Below, one piece after another: positions 6,063 to 7,002 of a stretch of DNA of 7,002 nt. How positions within the stretch are numbered: the stretch's first letter is position 1; each line of letters opens with the position of its first letter. The DNA is taken from the NCBI GenBank assembly GCA_005880165.1, contig VBJP01000088.1, forward strand, positions 1 through 7,002. Reading direction: 5' to 3'. The notes below the pieces were generated by a model. It saw only the letters and a list, made by a program, of their open reading frames with translations, had not been told where the DNA came from and did not search any database. Source of the stretch: Chloroflexota bacterium (GTDB lineage Bacteria; Chloroflexota; Limnocylindria; QHBO01). The position numbers and the translations under genes were made by a program.

Positions 6063-6419
6063 CTATCTCGTGGCGACGCGCCGCCACACCGGCGCGGCAT
6101 CGGGCGCGTGTGGATCGCCGGCCACGATCAGTCGCTGCAGCTGATGGGCCTCGAGCGACGTCGCCGCTCCCGCACTCGTCGGCCACCAGCGAAACCGGTT
6201 TCGCGAGAGGCGCTTGTGCGCGAGCCAGAACCCCTGGCCGTCATAGACCAGGATGCGCAGCGCGGTCTGCCGGCGATTGCGAAAGACGAACAGCCACCCC
6301 GAGAACGGATCTGCCGCCAGCACCTCCCGACAGATCCGCGCGAGGCCATCGATGCCCTTGCGGAAATCCACGGCCGCGACGGCCACCAGGATGCGCATCT
6401 GCGGGGTGATCTGAATCAT
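6063..6419 (-). CDS. tnpB: IS66 family accessory protein TnpB (Orf2)
   Basis: A 118-residue protein with the full IS66 Orf2 (PF05717) signature: an N-terminal MIQITPQMRILVAVAAVDFRKGIDGLA, then CREVLAADPFSG, then LFVFRNRRQTALRILVYDGQ, then GFWLAHKRLSRNRFRWWP. It is required with TnpA and TnpC for transposition in characterised IS66 members, though its biochemical role is unclear. The ATG at 6419 overlaps the tnpA stop (ATGA, 6416-6419). The C-terminus after the WWP block (about residues 80-118) is Ala-rich. Length is normal for the family and no defect is seen. Confidence 0.95.
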   Translation of the reverse strand: MIQITPQMRILVAVAAVDFRKGIDGLARICREVLAADPFSGWLFVFRNRRQTALRILVYDGQGFWLAHKRLSRNRFRWWPTSAGAATSLEAHQLQRLIVAGDPHAPDAAPVWRRVATR

Positions 6420-6811
6420 CGGGCCCGGGCCCAGGCCGCCTGCGTGAGCAGCACGAGGTCCGCCATCGTCACGCCGGTGACTTCGATGCGCAGCCGGCGA
6501 TCGCGCGACGCGGCCAGATCGATCACGCACGGGCCGAGCTCGCTCGGGCGCGCGGCGGTCGGCAACTCGACGAAGGCGGGCGTCGGCACACGCCCCGGAC
6601 TAGCGGTGTCCAGGCGCTTCTTCAGCGAGCCGTAGTCGATGCGCAGTGTGCGGGCCGTGGTGTACAGCCCGTGCTGTCGCGCCAATGCGACGGCGGCCGC
6701 CCACAGCGCCGCGGGCATCGGCGCGCCACGATGCGTCCGCGTTTCACGCCAGCGTGCGATCCGCCGTCGCGTGTGCTGCAGTCCGAGGGACCTGGCGCTG
6801 ATTGCCATCAT
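6416..6811 (-). CDS. tnpA: IS66 family accessory protein TnpA (Orf1)
   Basis: First gene of the element, about 131 residues. A basic N-terminus is followed by a helical region LWAAAVALARQHGLYTTARTLRIDYGSLKKRLDTA, with the look of a helix-turn-helix. Then comes FVELP and a C-terminal block CVIDLAASRDRRLRIEVTGVTMADLVLLTQAAW, which matches the end of IS66 OrfA proteins. It probably binds DNA at the element ends or controls expression; this is inferred from the family. Two adjacent ATGs (6811 and 6808) follow an AGGAGG (6816-6821). The second has the better spacing, seven bases, so the protein may be 130 residues. It ends four bases into tnpB by an ATGA overlap. Confidence 0.88.
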   Translation of the reverse strand: MMAISARSLGLQHTRRRIARWRETRTHRGAPMPAALWAAAVALARQHGLYTTARTLRIDYGSLKKRLDTASPGRVPTPAFVELPTAARPSELGPCVIDLAASRDRRLRIEVTGVTMADLVLLTQAAWARAR

Positions 6812-6815
6812 CCGT

Positions 6816-6821
6816 CCTCCT
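6816..6821 (-). promoter_or_regulatory. Ribosome binding site of tnpA
   Basis: AGGAGG on the - strand, four bases before ATG 6811 and seven before ATG 6808. It is the only strong Shine-Dalgarno in the element; tnpB and tnpC start within overlaps and probably rely on coupling. Confidence 0.75.
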
Positions 6822-6864
6822 GTCTCGGTGATGAACGGACGGTAGCAAGCTTGGTCAGGTCAAT

Positions 6865-6878
6865 TCACGCACGCTTAC
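6865..6878 (-). repeat. IS66 right terminal inverted repeat
   Basis: Read on the - strand from 6878 inward: GTAAGCGTGCGTGA. GTAAGC is the common IS66 terminus. It lies 67 bases before the tnpA start and marks the change to the unrelated flanking reading frame. Confidence 0.75.
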
Positions 6879-7002
6879 TGGAAGGACACGAAGTAACGCG
6901 CCTCGCCGGAGCGATCGCCGCGGGTGGCGACATGCCGGCGCTCGTGGCGGCACTACAGCAGCGCGAGCAGCGACGTCAGCAAGCCCGTACCGAGCTTGCG
7001 GC
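6879..7002 (+). pseudogene. Probable serine recombinase C-terminal fragment cut by IS66
   Basis: Reading in the frame of base 6881 gives EGHEVTRLAGAIAAGGDMPA followed by a charged helix LVAALQQREQRRQQARTELA, open to the window edge. This resembles the coiled-coil region after the zinc ribbon in large serine recombinases of the resolvase/invertase type, where a segment like L-x-x-AI-x-x-GG-D-x-PALVAAL-x-x-RE is common. The N-terminal catalytic part is not present to the left of the IS, so the gene is truncated here. The match is by recalled pattern over about 40 residues; another coiled-coil protein is possible. Confidence 0.5.

Larger units (their letters stand above)
3373..6878 (-). mobile_element. 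IS66-family insertion sequence with DruA-like passenger gene
   Basis: An element of about 3.5 kb carries the three IS66 genes in standard order (tnpA, tnpB, tnpC, all on the - strand), plus a DUF4338/DruA-like gene inserted between tnpB and tnpC. The right end, read outward-in on the - strand, begins GTAAGCGTGCGTGA, the usual IS66 terminus. The left end GCAAGCATGCGCTGA matches it imperfectly. Base composition rises in GC inside the element relative to the cassettes. The genes show no frameshift or internal stop, so transposition may still be possible if the ends are functional. The flanking octamers (3365-3372 TCCTTTCG and 6879-6886 TGGAAGGA) do not match, so no target duplication is present. 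Confidence 0.88.

Noticed and set aside
6858..6863. TTGACC on the - strand near the right IS end as a -35 box for tnpA.
   Set aside because: No acceptable -10 element lies at normal spacing, so a promoter cannot be supported.

Overview
The window is high-GC bacterial DNA. The lipoprotein signal in the hydrolase and the integron and IS66 context suggest a Gram-negative host, but the phylum cannot be named from this sequence. It has two parts: an integron-type gene-cassette array (about 1-3064), and a complete IS66-family insertion sequence (about 3373-6878) flanked on each side by a piece of a broken gene. No rRNA, tRNA or CRISPR array was seen.

Cassette array, all genes on the + strand. Four attC-like sites (230-301, 963-1032, 2123-2182, 2993-3064) separate single-gene or two-gene units. 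Each site folds into an imperfect hairpin with unpaired bases on one arm, the structure expected of attC. The first unit runs off the left edge and holds the C-terminus of an abortive-infection-like (Abi_C) protein. The second (296-1026) is a toxin-antitoxin pair: a DUF433 antitoxin followed by a DUF5615 PIN-like toxin. The third (1027-2176) encodes a lipoprotein of the alpha/beta-hydrolase (proline iminopeptidase-like) fold. The fourth (2177-3058) encodes an FRG-domain protein. No integron integrase or attI is visible; if present they would lie to the left. Three of the four readable units carry conflict- or defence-type genes.

After the last attC, at 3152, begins an ABC-transporter substrate-binding protein gene with a signal peptide. 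It is cut off after about 73 codons at the left end of the IS.

The IS66 element is on the - strand in the order tnpA, tnpB, a DUF4338/DruA-like gene, tnpC. The overlaps tnpA/tnpB and druA-like/tnpC are both ATGA, so the four genes look like one translationally coupled operon. The DruA-like passenger belongs to the family that includes DruA of the Druantia anti-phage system, here riding inside a transposon between accessory and transposase genes.

Right of the IS, the last 124 bases read as part of a different gene, most like the C-terminal coiled coil of a large serine recombinase. The IS ends therefore abut two unrelated genes and show no matching 8-bp duplication. This suggests a rearrangement at the element, for example recombination between IS copies or a deletion, rather than a simple insertion.
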